Below, one piece after another: positions 33,141 through 45,030 of a stretch of 64,000 bases of DNA (within the stretch, counting starts at the first letter, position 1; the number at the start of each line of letters is the position of its first letter). This DNA comes from Prostheceraeus crozeri (lineage: Eukaryota > Platyhelminthes > Polycladida > Euryleptidae). The stretch covers positions 1 through 64,000 of the forward strand of contig CAJQUW010001693.1 in the NCBI GenBank assembly GCA_907163375.1. The letters are read 5' to 3'. The translations under genes and the position numbers were made by a program. The notes below the pieces were generated by a model. The model was not told the DNA's origin. It saw nothing but the letters and a program-made list of their open reading frames with translations, and searched no databases.

Positions 33141-34050
33141 TGGAGAAACATTGCACTGATTTGACTGATCATGATACCAATAAAGATTTCAAGTATTATA
33201 CAAATCATCCGTGTCATGTCAACTTTGGAGAGATAGTGCTTGTTATATTAGCGACTCATGGGTTATTTAATGCTGAGCCTAATTTAATGAGTATATTTTC
33301 TTAAGCGTGATCACATCACAATTTCACTACCTGTCACTGAATGAGCAAAACATCATAATCAAAGACGGTGATCTGCAACAAGACAAGTCTGCAGGAAAAA
33401 TTTTTGTCTGCAACATTATTCAGATTCATGAAATGCGTGAATCATAAAATATGTCGATGAATATATTGAATTAAAAACTAGAAATGTCAGCGAAGAAGCA
33501 CAGTAAAATCTCAACTTTTGCATGAATACTTACATTACAATGTGGTTGATGAAATTTCTTGATAATCAACTTAACTTCTGTTTAAGACACGTGTTAGTAA
33601 ATATCCATTCATTTTGATATATTAGTAGTTTCATGCTTCTTATGCGTTGAAGTCTGAGGCTTCAAATCGCTAGTATGTAGGCCCCCAGTATGTAACAATT
33701 TTCGTGCTACGTGACGGTGGTTGTCCCTCCGCCTCGCTACTGTGATATTCTGAAATAGTGTGGTTTCTCGGTGAATATTCCATCATATTTTGTGCAACTT
33801 TTTGGTGAAAAGTTCGGTTGCCTTTTTTCTCACCGTTTCTGTGCATCCTTGGTATCAATTTACGCATATCTTCTGATCTATCCCATTAATTGCGCTCTCC
33901 AATTTCATGGTCGTTCAGTGTTCCTGTGCGTCTTCTGATTCGCCGTCAATACCCACGTGATCCATTCATCAAGTACTGACTTGATCGTTCTATTGTTGCC
34001 TGTTGTAGCCAGCTGGTATTGCCAATTGCAACGATCTGCAAAGCTCAGAT
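33141..34050. other. No gene seen
   Basis: AT-rich spacer before the Harbinger-like left end. Confidence 0.35.
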
Positions 34051-34348
34051 CAGGGGTCTATTGCATAAAAGTTCAGAAGTTAGTAGCTGATATTTAGGAG
34101 TTGTGAACTGATAATTAACAGTCTACTAAAATTCGGCTGCATAAACGACTATCAGCTCATCCGCTGCTAAACTTTTATCATCGGATAAGCGGAATCTCTG
34201 TCTGATGAGGTGCTATAATTAGGTTGACCTACTTAGACTGCAGTCGATTGGCTTACTAATACTGTCGTCACACAACTATTGAAATTTCGCGCTGTTATTG
34301 CAAGCCGATACCTTGATTATTGTGATCTACTGATTAGCCATTTGACAA

Positions 34349-34733
34349 AATGTTGACTAAGGTGCAGAAGCTGATATTCTTGAAAGAATTAAAAGAGAGA
34401 AGGGACATCCGGTAAATTCGATGACTTTAAAGAAGGAAAGATATGGAAGATGATAACGTGGGAGGATATACGGAAAATGTAAGTTCTCTTGTATAATTGT
34501 TTTGATTTTCTAAAAGTATTATAGACAGTCTTTGTCTTTTCAGAATTGAATCTAACGGATATACAAAATCGTATAACTACCTACGCGATACAGAGTGGCC
34601 AAATTTGAAGAGTAGAACGCTAAAAAAGTGGACAGCACCAGTGACCAGTGAAAGTGTTAATTCTTCCAATATTCTCCCTGGTACCTTTGCAAGTCAGATA
34701 GAGATTGCAAATGTCTCCTTCACCAACCAGTGA
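34349..34733 (+). pseudogene. Myb/SANT-like DNA-binding gene of Harbinger element
   Basis: Exon 1 reads MLTKVQKLIFLKELKERRDI and then, after one frame change, KFDDFKEGKIWKMITWEDIR up to donor AAAAT|GTAAGTT. A short intron ends TCTTTTCAG. Exon 2 reads IESNGYTKSYNYLRDTEWPN, LKSRTLKKWTAPVTSE, to a stop near 34,733. The Trp spacing and the RDTEWPNLKSRTLKKW run look like a Myb/SANT-type helix bundle. The call rests on position and pattern. Confidence 0.4.
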
Positions 34734-34804
34734 TTTGCATGATTAATTTGCATGATTTGAATGTGACAATGCTGAAAAATATTCAATCAATTCTTGTCGA
34801 CGTG

Positions 34805-35400
34805 TCAATTGTGAATATCCTCCACCTCTCTGTCTACTGCTTCTGTGCTGTTATCTTCATGATCACCACCATCATCTTCATCATTATCTTCGCTTTCTGT
34901 GGATGACATATGACCACTTTCAAGCTCTAGCATCGTATCAGGCGATGGAATACTATGAAAGTCAATACATAAATTGTGCAGCGCTTTACAGCACTTGACT
35001 AATTTGCAGGCATATTCTGGGGATTTCACATGAATCACACCTTTAAGAAACGTTGCTTAAGTAATCCAAATGCACGTTCAGCAACGCATCTCGTTGACTT
35101 GTGAGCATTGTTGAAGTCTATTTCGGCCTGGGCTATGTATGATGTATTCAATAATGATGTATTTCGGAATACTCGCGAGTCATGTACACTTCCGGGATAT
35201 TTTGCGCTACAAAATACAAATTTCAACTTTGGATCACAGACAAAGACGGCGTTTATGGAGTGATGCCGGTTGACAAATTGATTCTTGTATCTGCTTGGAA
35301 ATGTCTGAAATGTTTGAGTGGCTGCATGGTGAGTTTTGTTTCTTGAACGATTCACAAGTTGGAGATAAATATCGAAGATTCGCGTCTGAGCTGTTGAAGA
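34805..35400 (-). pseudogene. Harbinger (DDE_Tnp_4-type) transposase remnant
   Basis: Frames read INAVFVCDPKLKFVFCSAKY then PGSVHDSRVFRNTSLL, the two central DDE_Tnp_4 blocks, then FNNAHKSTRCVAERAFGLLK with the last catalytic Glu of the AERAFG block. The C-terminal helices follow (KLVKCCKALHNLCI) with an acidic tail. A segment between the PGSVHD and HKSTR blocks is missing, and a frame change lies near 35,035. Cut-and-paste transposase by family; inactive here. Confidence 0.75.
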
Positions 35401-35429
35401 TAGGACGGCGATCAGGATCATTTTAATGT

Positions 35430-36990
35430 ATGAAAGCACCTGTACTTTTGTTATTAAGTATTTTCCAAATGCGAAGAATGATATCAATGAAATATGCTGT
35501 GTCAGTTTTTCCATCTTGTGAGAGGGCAGCGACAGTCTGTTCATTAAATACCTGTAGTACCAATGAAGCTTTGTGTTTTTCAAATGATGCTGGATAAATC
35601 GATTGACAAGTCAAAGTCGTTCTCTTCACATCAGTGTCCCTATCTGATTCATATAAATCTATCAAATCTTTCCAATGAGCAGCTATGCATTCAACCTTTC
35701 TTGGGGGTGTGTTTTTTCAGTCGCCCAATTGTTTCTGACGCATTTGAGCAAGTGTACCGGATCAAACAACAAGTAGAGATAACGACTATCATCGACAGGA
35801 TGCTTTATTTTGTAGTTGACTTCAGAGACATCCGACTTAGCGCGCAAAGCATCATGCAGTTTTCTGTTTGCTGAGTGATTGTCGCTCATGATGCCTTCAA
35901 TTCGAGCATCTACCTTTTCGAGCAAGCGCATGATGGATATGAGATGTTCTTCAATTACATGAGCTGAAAATTAGAAAGTCTTCACGAATCTTACTTATAT
36001 GTCTGCGTTTATCGCCTGAAGCCTTTGTTTTCACAGTGAGACGCAGATGATGAATTTCGCACAAATGATATTATATTGTCTAACTGTGACCAACGTTCCA
36101 GATTTTTGAAAACCAAGTAAATAACGTGGAATTGTGACTCTAGCATTAAAGATCCACGCTGTGACAGTGAAATCAGAATTTACTTGAATTGATGTTTCTA
36201 CCAGTCGATATAATAATAATAATAGTGTGTATTTCATGAAAATGGTAATCATTCTTTACAAGGCAAAAAAAATTACACGTAACATCAAACCACTTCTTTG
36301 CAAAGTCAAGTCATAAATATTCCCTTTGAAATGTCGGTATTTAATAATTTTGAGGTAAATGGGAAGAAAGACAGTTTTTGTTTTTGCAGATTATATCGTT
36401 CCAACCGAAAATGGTGCGAGTGATGAAGCCGTTTTGGGAGGTATTTATGGAGTATATGCTTATCATTTCACAATACTTTTTTGAAAATTATGTATCATTG
36501 AAAGATAAAAGCTAAAGAAGACTGTCATATATAACGTAAGTGCTATTGAATTTACGTCGCTGACCTTCAAACAAAACAATTCATAGTCACTTTTCATAGT
36601 CACTTGGAAGCTTTCAAAATTCATAGTCCATACTTTCGAAATCGTTCAGCTCATGGGGTAGATATGATCGATGTTCCGATAAGGCACGAAGTGTTGCTCT
36701 TGATGAAGTTGGATATATAACACGTCTGCAATTGGCTGAGAAATTCGAAAAAATCGATGGCGGCTCAGAAGGAAGCATTTCTCCACGGTACGACTCAAAC
36801 TTTGCGTCAACTGCCAATGCGATGAACAAACTCCCATATTGCTAGTGATGCTATTCTCTTCCATTACATTTGGCAATACCGTCAGCCATTTCCTCAGCTC
36901 CTCTTTGTTTCGCTGAGGAAATCCGAAAACAACATTTTTTTATCCGTTTCATAATTTCCGCGACAATGTCAACACTACATTTGCGAGGCT
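35430..36990 (-). pseudogene. THAP/P-element-type transposase remnant
   Basis: At 36,985-36,800 broken frames read CRGNYETDKK, VFGFPQRNKEELRKWL and GVCSSHW, the C2CH THAP zinc finger with its FGFP motif. After a decayed middle part, 35,931-35,683 reads HPVDDSRYLYLLFDPVHLLK then CVRNNW, and 35,660-35,430 reads VAALSQDGKTDTAYFIDIIL. These are conserved blocks of P-element/THAP9-type transposases. Several frame breaks. The element ends where Harbinger-like sequence starts. Confidence 0.7.
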
Positions 36991-37370
36991 ATTTTGTCAG
37001 TCATTGTTAGTTATTGTAGGATAATTGCCACTGAACACCTACAATATCTGATAAAAAGCGACAAAATGAATAGCAATGAATTATAGCTTAAATCCGGCCA
37101 AAAATGTAGGTAATTAATTAAATTCTGTCAAAATAAATCATGGTTTTGCCACACAGTAATACAGATTGCCCGAAAGTCAAGCAATCACCAATCGAAAAAA
37201 TCAATCAATGTTCAACAGTTTTGTTTAGTTCATTTGCATACAAAGCATCTGTTTCGATGTCGGTAAAGAACCTACAAATTCGTCGGATATCGCAGGATAT
37301 CGGAGGTGACAATCGTCGGTTGATTTTGTCAATTATTTTGTAGGATAATTGTCGCTATACGGTTTACAGT
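36955..37370. repeat. Possible MITE with repeated TTGTAGGATAATTG
   Basis: TTGTAGGATAATTG(C/T)C occurs near 37,012 and 37,340, and the region ends CGGTTTACAGTGCA, close to the CACTGTAAA ends of other repeats here. Boundaries are uncertain. Confidence 0.3.
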
Positions 37371-37524
37371 GCATAATTTCAAATGAATTACAGTATATAC
37401 AATAATTTTTGCATCATCAAAAAAAATGTCAGCCCACAGTCAATTTTCCACTCCTTGGGAGTTGTGTTTCCCGAGTTTTATATTATGAATCCATATAGAC
37501 TTACCTGACATTGATAGAGATATT

Positions 37525-38280
37525 GATCCGATGAGATGGGTTCCTCACGAAATGTGATATCATAGAACGAATCATTTGTTTTCAGCAACAACAATTCCTC
37601 AGATTCACTTAATAGAGTTCTTCACAAGAGCCATTTATAAATTCATTTGTGAGCACAGTTCTGAGCTTCAATGTAGCAGATTCATCATTATAAGAGTGGT
37701 TTAAAATGCTCTGAAACATTTGTGTTCAGTTATTTCAGACATTCATTTCATCGATTTGATTGAAGACAGTCATCGTGGCTCATTGTGATTTTATTTTATC
37801 TTTCATTTCATTCACATCCCTTGTCATCTTTTCATTCATCCATAGGCCACTTAATATGTAATACCATGTAAATTTATCCATGTTTGACCCACGAGGTGGG
37901 CAATAAGCCATTTTGAATTTTGAGAGAAAGAGAAAGCGGTAAAGACGAGTTATGCTTTATGCTTCCTGTTACTGTGGCAGCCGTCGAGATTCTTGTATCT
38001 CGGCCGTCTTTTTCTGCTATTTGTGTTTGATCATAAAGGCAGCATGCTCAACAGACTATGCCTGCAAATTGCATGATGCCTGGTTGGACTAGCGTGGTCT
38101 CATGCTCTATCAGATATTGTCACTCGATCAGTGATCCGATGAGATGGACTACTCACGAAATTCGATATCATACAACGAATCATTTGTATTTAATAACAAC
38201 AATTCCTCAGTTAGATTCACTAAGAGAGTTGTTCACAAGAGTCATTTATAAACTCATTTATGAGCACAGTTTGGAGCGCA
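37525..38280 (+). repeat. Two direct copies of a 150-bp segment
   Basis: 37,525-37,675 and 38,131-38,280 both read GATCCGATGAGATGG...CTCACGAAAT...GAACGAATCATTTGT or near it, then AACAACAATTCCTCAG and CATTTATAAA(C/T)TCATTT, with scattered differences. The second copy runs directly into the LINE fossil. Confidence 0.7.
37840..37925 (+). repeat. LINE 3' end
   Basis: ACCCACGAGGTGGGCAATAA followed by GCCATTTTGAATTTTGAG is the kind of short hairpin plus simple-repeat tail found at the 3' end of non-LTR elements. Confidence 0.35.
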
Positions 38281-39520
38281 ACCACGAATTCTCCGCAATC
38301 GGGGCGCGGAGCGCGTCCACTTCTGATTGAAATACAAAGTGAATTTACAGACAATCACAACTATGGAGCTGACGATGAACCGAAGAATTTCAAAGACGAC
38401 GAAGGGCGGTATCCCGAACTCACTTTTCCCGATGTTTCGTATGCACTAACTCATTTAAAGAGTTCAAAGTCATCCTGTAGTGATGGAATAGCAAACCGTA
38501 AGAGGTTCCACTTTGGCTAGCTTTTCCCTTACAGCGAATTTTAATAAAAATATGACCACAAAATTTCCATCTTGCTGAAGATAAGACGACGTGGTTCCCA
38601 TCCAGAAATGCAGGAAGCCGGGAATATTCATCCAATATCATTGACACCCAATGAACAAAATTTTACATAACTTAATCTTAAAATCGCTGTATTCGCAACT
38701 TAGCTCACTTTTTGGACCGCACCAGTGATTTCAGACAGTATGGGTCAACGAAGGCGGTCTAATAGAAGTTCATGACTGCATCACTAGAATCATGTATTCA
38801 CTTGATGTATCGGCTGATAGACTATGTGTTTTGATCTGACAAAGGCTTAAGACAAATTCCTTCTGATCACTTTCTTTGATTAATCGACTCGTTGATAGAA
38901 ATGTAAGTGGTGGATTCTCTGAAGATGGTTCAGAAGCTATTTAATAGGCAGAATGTTTCGCATAAGTTGTGGTGATGTCTTTGTTTCTTCAATAATTGTA
39001 ACATGATGAATCCCACAGGGCTCAGTGCTAGATCCTATTTATTTGCTGTGCTCATGGCCTCCCTCACATTGACGCATGTGTTAACTGCTGCTATCAATGC
39101 TGATGATGTGAGTTTAATTGAGCCCATTTTCAAATATCATACAACTATTAATAATATCACGGACATAAAAGCCTGGACTCATGGAAGCCATATGGTCCTT
39201 AATCTGGAAAATCAAAACAACTGATGCTCAGTTGCGGCTCCCCATGTAAGTCATTGTAACCAGGAATCAAGCCTGTGAGTGAATGCAAGATTCTTGGAGT
39301 TGTATGGGATGACAAACTCCGATGGAATTCTCACATCGGCGCCATATTGAGAATCTCCTCTCAGCGTTTGCAAACCATGCGAACTTTGAAATCGCTGTTA
39401 TCCGGAATTCAAATAATCAATGTTTGCAAATTCATCACACTGTCGCTCTTTTTGCACCCGTCTTCGTTGTTTGTGTACAGTGCGCGACAGCAAGTTTTAA
39501 ACACTGACAGATAAGGCAGT
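38260..39520 (+). pseudogene. LINE (CR1/Jockey-like) reverse transcriptase remnant
   Basis: Fragments in several frames: ELTFPDVSYALTHLKSSKSS with CSDGI (start of the RT), FAVLMASLTLTHVLTA then INADDVSLIEPI (the YADD catalytic box, here NADD), HGSHMVLNLENQN, and ECKILGVVWDDKLRWNSHIG then AILRISSQRLQTMRTLKSLL (the thumb). The order is correct but the middle is shortened and the frame breaks repeatedly. It resembles the LINE at 47.4-53.1 kb. Confidence 0.75.
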
Positions 39521-39692
39521 CATTTAGCTTCTTTTCTCTCAGAGTTTGATTTCTATGGTCCAAATTAAAATTGATGCATCAAACTCCAACTTCAAACTAT
39601 GACTAATCAAGTGCATCGTGAAATCAATAGCACGTCAATGTGAATTTTCTAGATTTGAGTCACTTATTCGTTATCTGCCATAGAGCTTTGAA

Positions 39693-40710
39693 ATGGACGA
39701 ACGACGTGAAAAGCGTATTAAAATTATTACTTTGTCAGAGAACACAGACAAGGCACTGACTGAAATCGCAAATATTGTTGGTATGTGCAAAGCCAGTGTG
39801 AGTCTTATTTTGAAACAATATCGCGAAACTGGAAACGCAGATTTAAAATATCGAAACTGCAGGGGTTCAAATAAAAAGCTATCAGACCGAGATCTCCGTC
39901 GTATCCGTATCATTAGTGGAAACAATCTGAGAATGACTGCAAAAGATATTCAATAAGAAATGGGTGACCGAGCTGATTCCGTTAGCCTAAGGACAATACA
40001 AAGAGGATTGAATGACATCGGTTGTCGTGCTGAACGTCCAGAAATTAGCCTTTTTTGACTACGGCTCAGACAGAAAAACGCCACCATTGGGCATTGCAGC
40101 ACCGTAATTGGGGAGAAGATCAGTGGAATGATCTGGAGTGACGAAACTGTGATCGAATTGAGAGATAATTGTCCACAATTTGTCAGAGTTATCGATGATT
40201 TTCCTCTTACTTCTGGGCATTATTGTTTAACGACGAAACACCCGACCAGAGTAATTATTTGGTCTTGCTTCTCATTTTACGGCCCAGGACGAAGCCATAT
40301 TGTGGAGGGTCAAACGAATGCCGAATGGTGTGTGTCAGAAATAATCAGGAATCGTGTTATTCAGCAGTTTCAGCAGTGGTATCCTACTCAGATGGAGTAT
40401 TTCACCAAGATAATGCTCCATGTCATAAGAGCAAACGGGCGATGCAAGAATTTCGTTCCAACAATATCACCGTCATGGATTGGCCCCCATCGTCCCCGGA
40501 TATCAACACCATAGAGAATCTGTGAGGAATAGTGAAGAAACGAATTCTGAAAATGAAACTGAAATCAAAAAACGACATAATTACTGGATTCATTAAAGTG
40601 TGGTATCACGCTGATGAGATATTGAACATTATGCAATCTTTGGTTAGATCGATGCCACGACGTGTGAGTGCATTGATCGATTCTCGAGGATTTCATACAA
40701 AAGACTGAAC
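39693..40710 (+). pseudogene. Tc1-type (DD34E) transposase
   Basis: Starts MDERREKRIKIITLSENTDK with helix-turn-helix EIANIVGMCKASVSLIL, then a second helix set (GNNLRMTAKDIQ) ending at a stop. The catalytic blocks are MIWSDETVIEL (first Asp), FHQDNAPCHKSKRAM (second Asp) and WPPSSPDINTIENL (Glu, 34 residues after the second Asp). The tail LVRSMPRRVSALIDSRG is the usual Tc1 C-terminus. At least four frame changes or stops. No clear terminal repeats found. Confidence 0.8.
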
Positions 40711-41069
40711 TCAATTTCATGAAAGTAAGCTTCTTCTGTGAGATGTTACTCTAATTTACATTCTTGATGTGATTACATGATTTATTACAAAAGTAATGCA
40801 GTTATCTGACACAATTTTAGACTTTTATGCCAAAAAATCATTGAAATGTTACATGTTTAAAACTTGCTGCCGCGTACTGTAGCTACCGAAATCGCTTGTA
40901 GTAGAAGTCGAACGGTTTAACCAGCGCATAGTCATGTAATAATATGTGCCAAGGATTGTAAATGTAATGACTTTCCATCAGTTTCATCAATGAGGAAAAA
41001 TCGAGCTGTGGAATATCTCAGAAGGTGTGAAAAGTTCGCGTTGCATGCCCTTCGTGACTTAGTACCCCA

Positions 41070-41356
41070 CACTGTAAACTCTAGGGCACGAAATTTCGCT
41101 TGAATTAGGCACGAAATTTGGGCATCAATTCTAACCAACACAAGGCGCGAGTAGGCACGAAGTTCATATTGCTGAGTTCTTGCCCATTGATTTTTCCTTC
41201 AATTTCATTGAAAACAAATATTTGGTTTGGTGCCTATTAGTGCTTAAGTGGCGCCTACTGGTGCCTCGAGGCAAAAGTGCGAAAGGCACTAACTAGGCGC
41301 TAACTGGCACGAAATTTCGGCTTCATGCCTAAATTAGTGCCCTACAGTTTACAGTG
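41070..41356. mobile_element. MITE with CACTGTAAACT ends
   Basis: Left end CACTGTAAACTCTAGGGCAC and right end GTGCCCTACAGTTTACAGTG are inverted over 20 bp with two differences. The 287-bp interior repeats GGCACGAAATT in both orientations and has no coding capacity. No TA or other clear target duplication. Confidence 0.7.
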
Positions 41357-41819
41357 CTGGCATGCCTCGTAATGGTCATTTACGTTTGCCCCAAACTAAC
41401 TCCGCTCGCAGACTGCATTCATTTTCCCCTTGGTTGCTTATGATAATGAAAAAGATAAGAGATAATTTGAATTAATTTTCTGCAACAGGCTGCTGATGTT
41501 GAAGTGCCATTGTAATTAATAACTGATTATCATTGATCATCATGGTTGATTATCATTGGTGTGAATATACGCTTACTTGCTTACCCGTACAGCTTACTTA
41601 CTTTTTTGACATCATATATTTGAGTTTTCTCCATTCAAATGCACTCTTGGCTATCATAATAATGTGACAATATTAATTGTAGAATCTGCAAAATATAGAT
41701 AATATGAAACCAACCAGATGGCAAGAAGAAAATCGCTGGGAAGTTTCCATGTAGACAATGTGTGACATAGCGATTGTTAAAATAAGTTATTCTGCTTCCT
41801 GTACTTTTATTGCAGGATG

Positions 41820-41899
41820 AGATAATGTAGTTAAAATAAAGACAAGTAAGTGACTGATAAAAACCCGACGTTTCGTCTCACAGAGACATGCTCATGGGT
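41820..41899 (-). ncRNA. Solo Penelope tail with hammerhead-like fold
   Basis: On the minus strand, 41,899-41,863 reads ACCC, then a UGAG(C)A core, then GTCTC-TGT-GAGAC (perfect stem II), GAAAC, GUC and GGGT closing with ACCC. It is followed by an AT-rich tail (TTTTTATCAGTCACTTACTT). No element body next to it. Confidence 0.5.
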
Positions 41900-42369
41900 A
41901 GCTGGTGAACAGGAGAAAATGTATTACACTATGGATCATTCCATTATGGTTATCACTATCATGAACTCAATAATTGATATAAGATTCCTTTGTCTCCTCA
42001 AATGAGGTGTTTGAAAGCGTTGGATATATCAAATATAATGGAGAAAATCTAAAACAGGTAGAATCTTCTCTGTTTTAAACAAATCTAATATCATATACAT
42101 CTTCTGAGTATTTCAGTCAGAAGTCTGTAATTGCTGCTGAAGAAACAATGGAAGCATTAAAGTCTGCCGCTAAGAGCTATCGTCTTTACATCAAAAGAAT
42201 AAGATGAGCCAATTCTTCATTATCACTCATTTAAACCAGTTTTCACTGCATTCACACTGCTCCATTTCATAAATACACGTCAACAGTACAAACAACCAAA
42301 ATTTACGCGCGTCAGGTAACTTGAATAACATTTCTTAGCCTTCATTCAGATTGTGCTCAGAGATAAAAC

Positions 42370-43029
42370 ATGAACATCTTGAATGGACTGTTTCTATTCT
42401 TCATCTGCCGCAAAGGAGTGGACAGCTGCACTTGTCCGTTCAGATCAGCCTTTGGGATCTGCCTTCATTGGAATACAAGTCATAAATTAGGTTGGTGTGA
42501 CTCTCATCTCTACTGTGCAGAGAAAAATGGAGAATTGATTTGCGGCAAAAATGCTCTTGTTCTAAACCACAACCATTGGAACATCCGTCCTTTCTGGATC
42601 GGATTAACTGATACTCTACACGAAAGACGAATGAACAAAAGTGGATGGTAATGGACAAACAAAAAAGACAATACAAACTCGAAATTATTGAATTGGTGGT
42701 CAACAGAACCAAGCACGCCTGGTCAAGATTATGATGCATACCGGTTTTACTCCTTTATACACTTACATTTCTTTGATCTACTTGATAGAAAGATACCTAA
42801 GATTCAGTTTACTCCCGTTTGTCAACCGCGAGTTGGTACACAGTCGTCACACGAGCGTGAATATTTCTTCAAAAAAGCTGAAGTCGCGGTGTATGCTGAC
42901 AAGGATAGTTACCCAGGAGATGGTGGATGTTGGAGACAAATGGAAGGAGAAAATCTTCATCTTTTGGAATGCATTGCAGAATGTTCTTCAGAGAAGCATC
43001 AAGTGGTGTGTGGCCATTTACCACCATGA
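42370..43029 (+). pseudogene. Secreted C-type-lectin-like gene with in-frame stop
   Basis: MNILNGLFLFFIC is a short signal peptide. The lectin-like domain follows: FRSAFGICLHW, CDSHLYCAEKNGELIC, then FWIGLTDTLHERR (the WIGL motif), and after one in-frame TAA (42,649-42,651) WTNKKDNTNSKLLNWWSTEP with SGW before the stop. The W-x-W and WW-x-x-EP blocks fit, although the usual Cys after DYDA is not visible. The same frame continues to VCQPRV, then a second Cys-containing stretch (GGCWRQMEGENLHLLECIAE), to TGA at 43,029. Probably a recent pseudogene of an extracellular recognition protein. Alternatively TGGATG|GTAATG could be a donor, making the stop intronic. No intron elsewhere. Confidence 0.65.
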
Positions 43030-43129
43030 AGAGAAAGGTCTGTGTCAGCTTGTTCTCTACACGGATCAAAGCTTGGATATGGGCGATGGACGAGGATGGA
43101 ACAAGTACGTGAGAGAGTGAAATCCATGC

Positions 43130-44272
43130 ATCTAAGACTGTGAAAATATCAATGTAGTCTTAAACATGTAACTGTTGTCGTGACGTGTAAATGATCAAAC
43201 CGATCAATGAGAAAAAACGTAATAGAAGCCGTGTTCTCTACAAACCCAAGTAAACATTGCGCTGATATAAAACGTGTCTTGTATGTTTTGCATTCTTCAA
43301 AATTCACTTCAGCCCTATCCATACATGGGGGCTATTTCCTCTTATTGCTTCATTTCTAGTGTGACACTTCAATGAACTAAGTCAATTGACATTACACTCT
43401 TAACAATATGAACTAGATCATTACTGAACATCAAACTGCAAATATCTTTTCATGAGATTGTTGAATGAGTTTTTAGAATGCATCTCCATTCTGGCACGAA
43501 CTCTTCATCTATGAGTAGTATCATCTTTCAGAGTTATTTCATTTTAATTGAGATACCTTTTCTATCATAACTGCTGTGTGCTTTATGCGTTGATATGTCG
43601 TTCTGCAGGTTTGTTTGCATAGCCGGACAATTTTCATTGATGCCAATTTCTAGCATTAAATTGTCTGAGTTTTTAGTACCTATAGCTATTGCATGCAGAA
43701 AAGACAATTATCATTGAAATTTGAAAAGACAGCAAGAAATTATTAAGAACTGTGTGATTTGTTATCTTCAACGTAATGGAATATATTTCTTTGAATATAC
43801 ATTTTGATGAAATCATACATGCCGCTGTAAAGTTGTTGATCTTAAGTGTTTTAGGAAGAGAAGGAAGTTTGGAATCTCTAGGAATCCAAGGGTCGGTTGG
43901 ATGACTCGGAAATGGATGTTGCCTTTATAAGTGGATGCCTAGTAATCACCATCTTGGGAATCAGGCCGGTTTATTTCGGTCTGGGACAGACCTGGGATTT
44001 TTAAATAGAAATTGACAGGGATACCTCCAAAACCTAGAATTTGCATAAAATTGAAAAATATATTTGAATTTTTAGTTACTATGTTTCACGTTTAACTCAA
44101 CATGTTTCCTTTTCAGAATTAAGACATGATTGATGAGCCTATAAGCTTGTAGTCACAGCTACTATCTACATTTGTGCTTTTAATTGAATATATACATGTA
44201 GCATGTGTATCTTTTCAACCTGTGATAATGTCTCACATCGTCAAAGGAAGTTGTCATGATATCAGTCGCGCC
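43130..44272. other. No gene seen
   Basis: AT-rich sequence 3' of the lectin-like gene; no clear polyadenylation context or element. Confidence 0.35.
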
Positions 44273-45030
44273 CAGACTTGTGTCAATTAGCCTACTCATG
44301 AAATGTAATTGATTGCCATTACTAATTATTCCAATTGTCTTCAATTACATTTAAATTACTTTAGAATTCCTAGCACAGGTTCTAAATTTAGATTTTTACA
44401 ATACGTTTTGTCCTAAATTTCTTTTGAAAATGTCACCAGTATTTGTACCCCTGGTACACATTCAAGTATGATATAACAATGTCGTATTATTACCAGTTAT
44501 TGTAACCGATTTTCGACGAGGGGAATGAAGGAAAAGAAGGGAAGAAAGTGCATATTTTTCCATCAATAAAATCGATCAATATCAAAGTAATTTCACAAAA
44601 TACTGCAGTTATTAAAACAGAATAATTTATGCAGTAATTTATACTGCATGTTGAACCTCTAAATTAAACAGTTAAAATAGTAATTGATTGCGATTACAAA
44701 TTACTCATCAGAAAATGTCATTGATTACAATTACCCAATACAGGAATCGTAATTTCAATTACGTAATTGTAATTGAAATTATAATTACAACACAAGTCTG
44801 TCCGTCACTCATTCTGTGCAGAACCCTCTTTCTTTAAACTCATTGTTAATGATGAATTCAGAAAATGTTCCATGCCTGCATGGCAAAGCCTAGTATGTAC
44901 TTGCAAAAAGTCAAAGAGTTTTTTCTTTCTTTTGAGAACCTGAAGAAATTAGATATGCAGATTTCAAAAATAAATAAAGTAGATGTTTTAGTTATCCATC
45001 TTCCTCTAAAAAATGGCATTTTGTACCAAA
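44273..45030 (-). repeat. Dispersed repeat, copy B, with TAATTAC-rich part
   Basis: 44,690-45,020 is the reverse complement of the repeat at 14,205-14,565. The lower part is rich in TAATTACAATTAC words and is bounded by CAGACTTGTGT (44,273) and ACACAAGTCTG (44,800), an 11-bp inverted pair, so a small MITE-like unit may sit within the larger repeat. Confidence 0.55.

Larger units (their letters stand above)
34053..35420. mobile_element. Harbinger-type element, two convergent genes
   Basis: The left end GGGGTCTATTGCATAAAA is of the kind found on PIF/Harbinger elements. A spliced Myb-like gene (plus, 34,349-34,733) and a DDE transposase (minus, 35,400-34,805) converge, the two-gene layout known for this superfamily. 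I could not find the right terminal repeat; the right side abuts a THAP/P-element fossil. Confidence 0.55.

Noticed and set aside
44273-44800. Independent MITE bounded by CAGACTTGTGT
   Set aside because: The copy at 14.5 kb continues through the same joint, so the short inverted pair may lie inside a larger repeat; kept only as part of that repeat.
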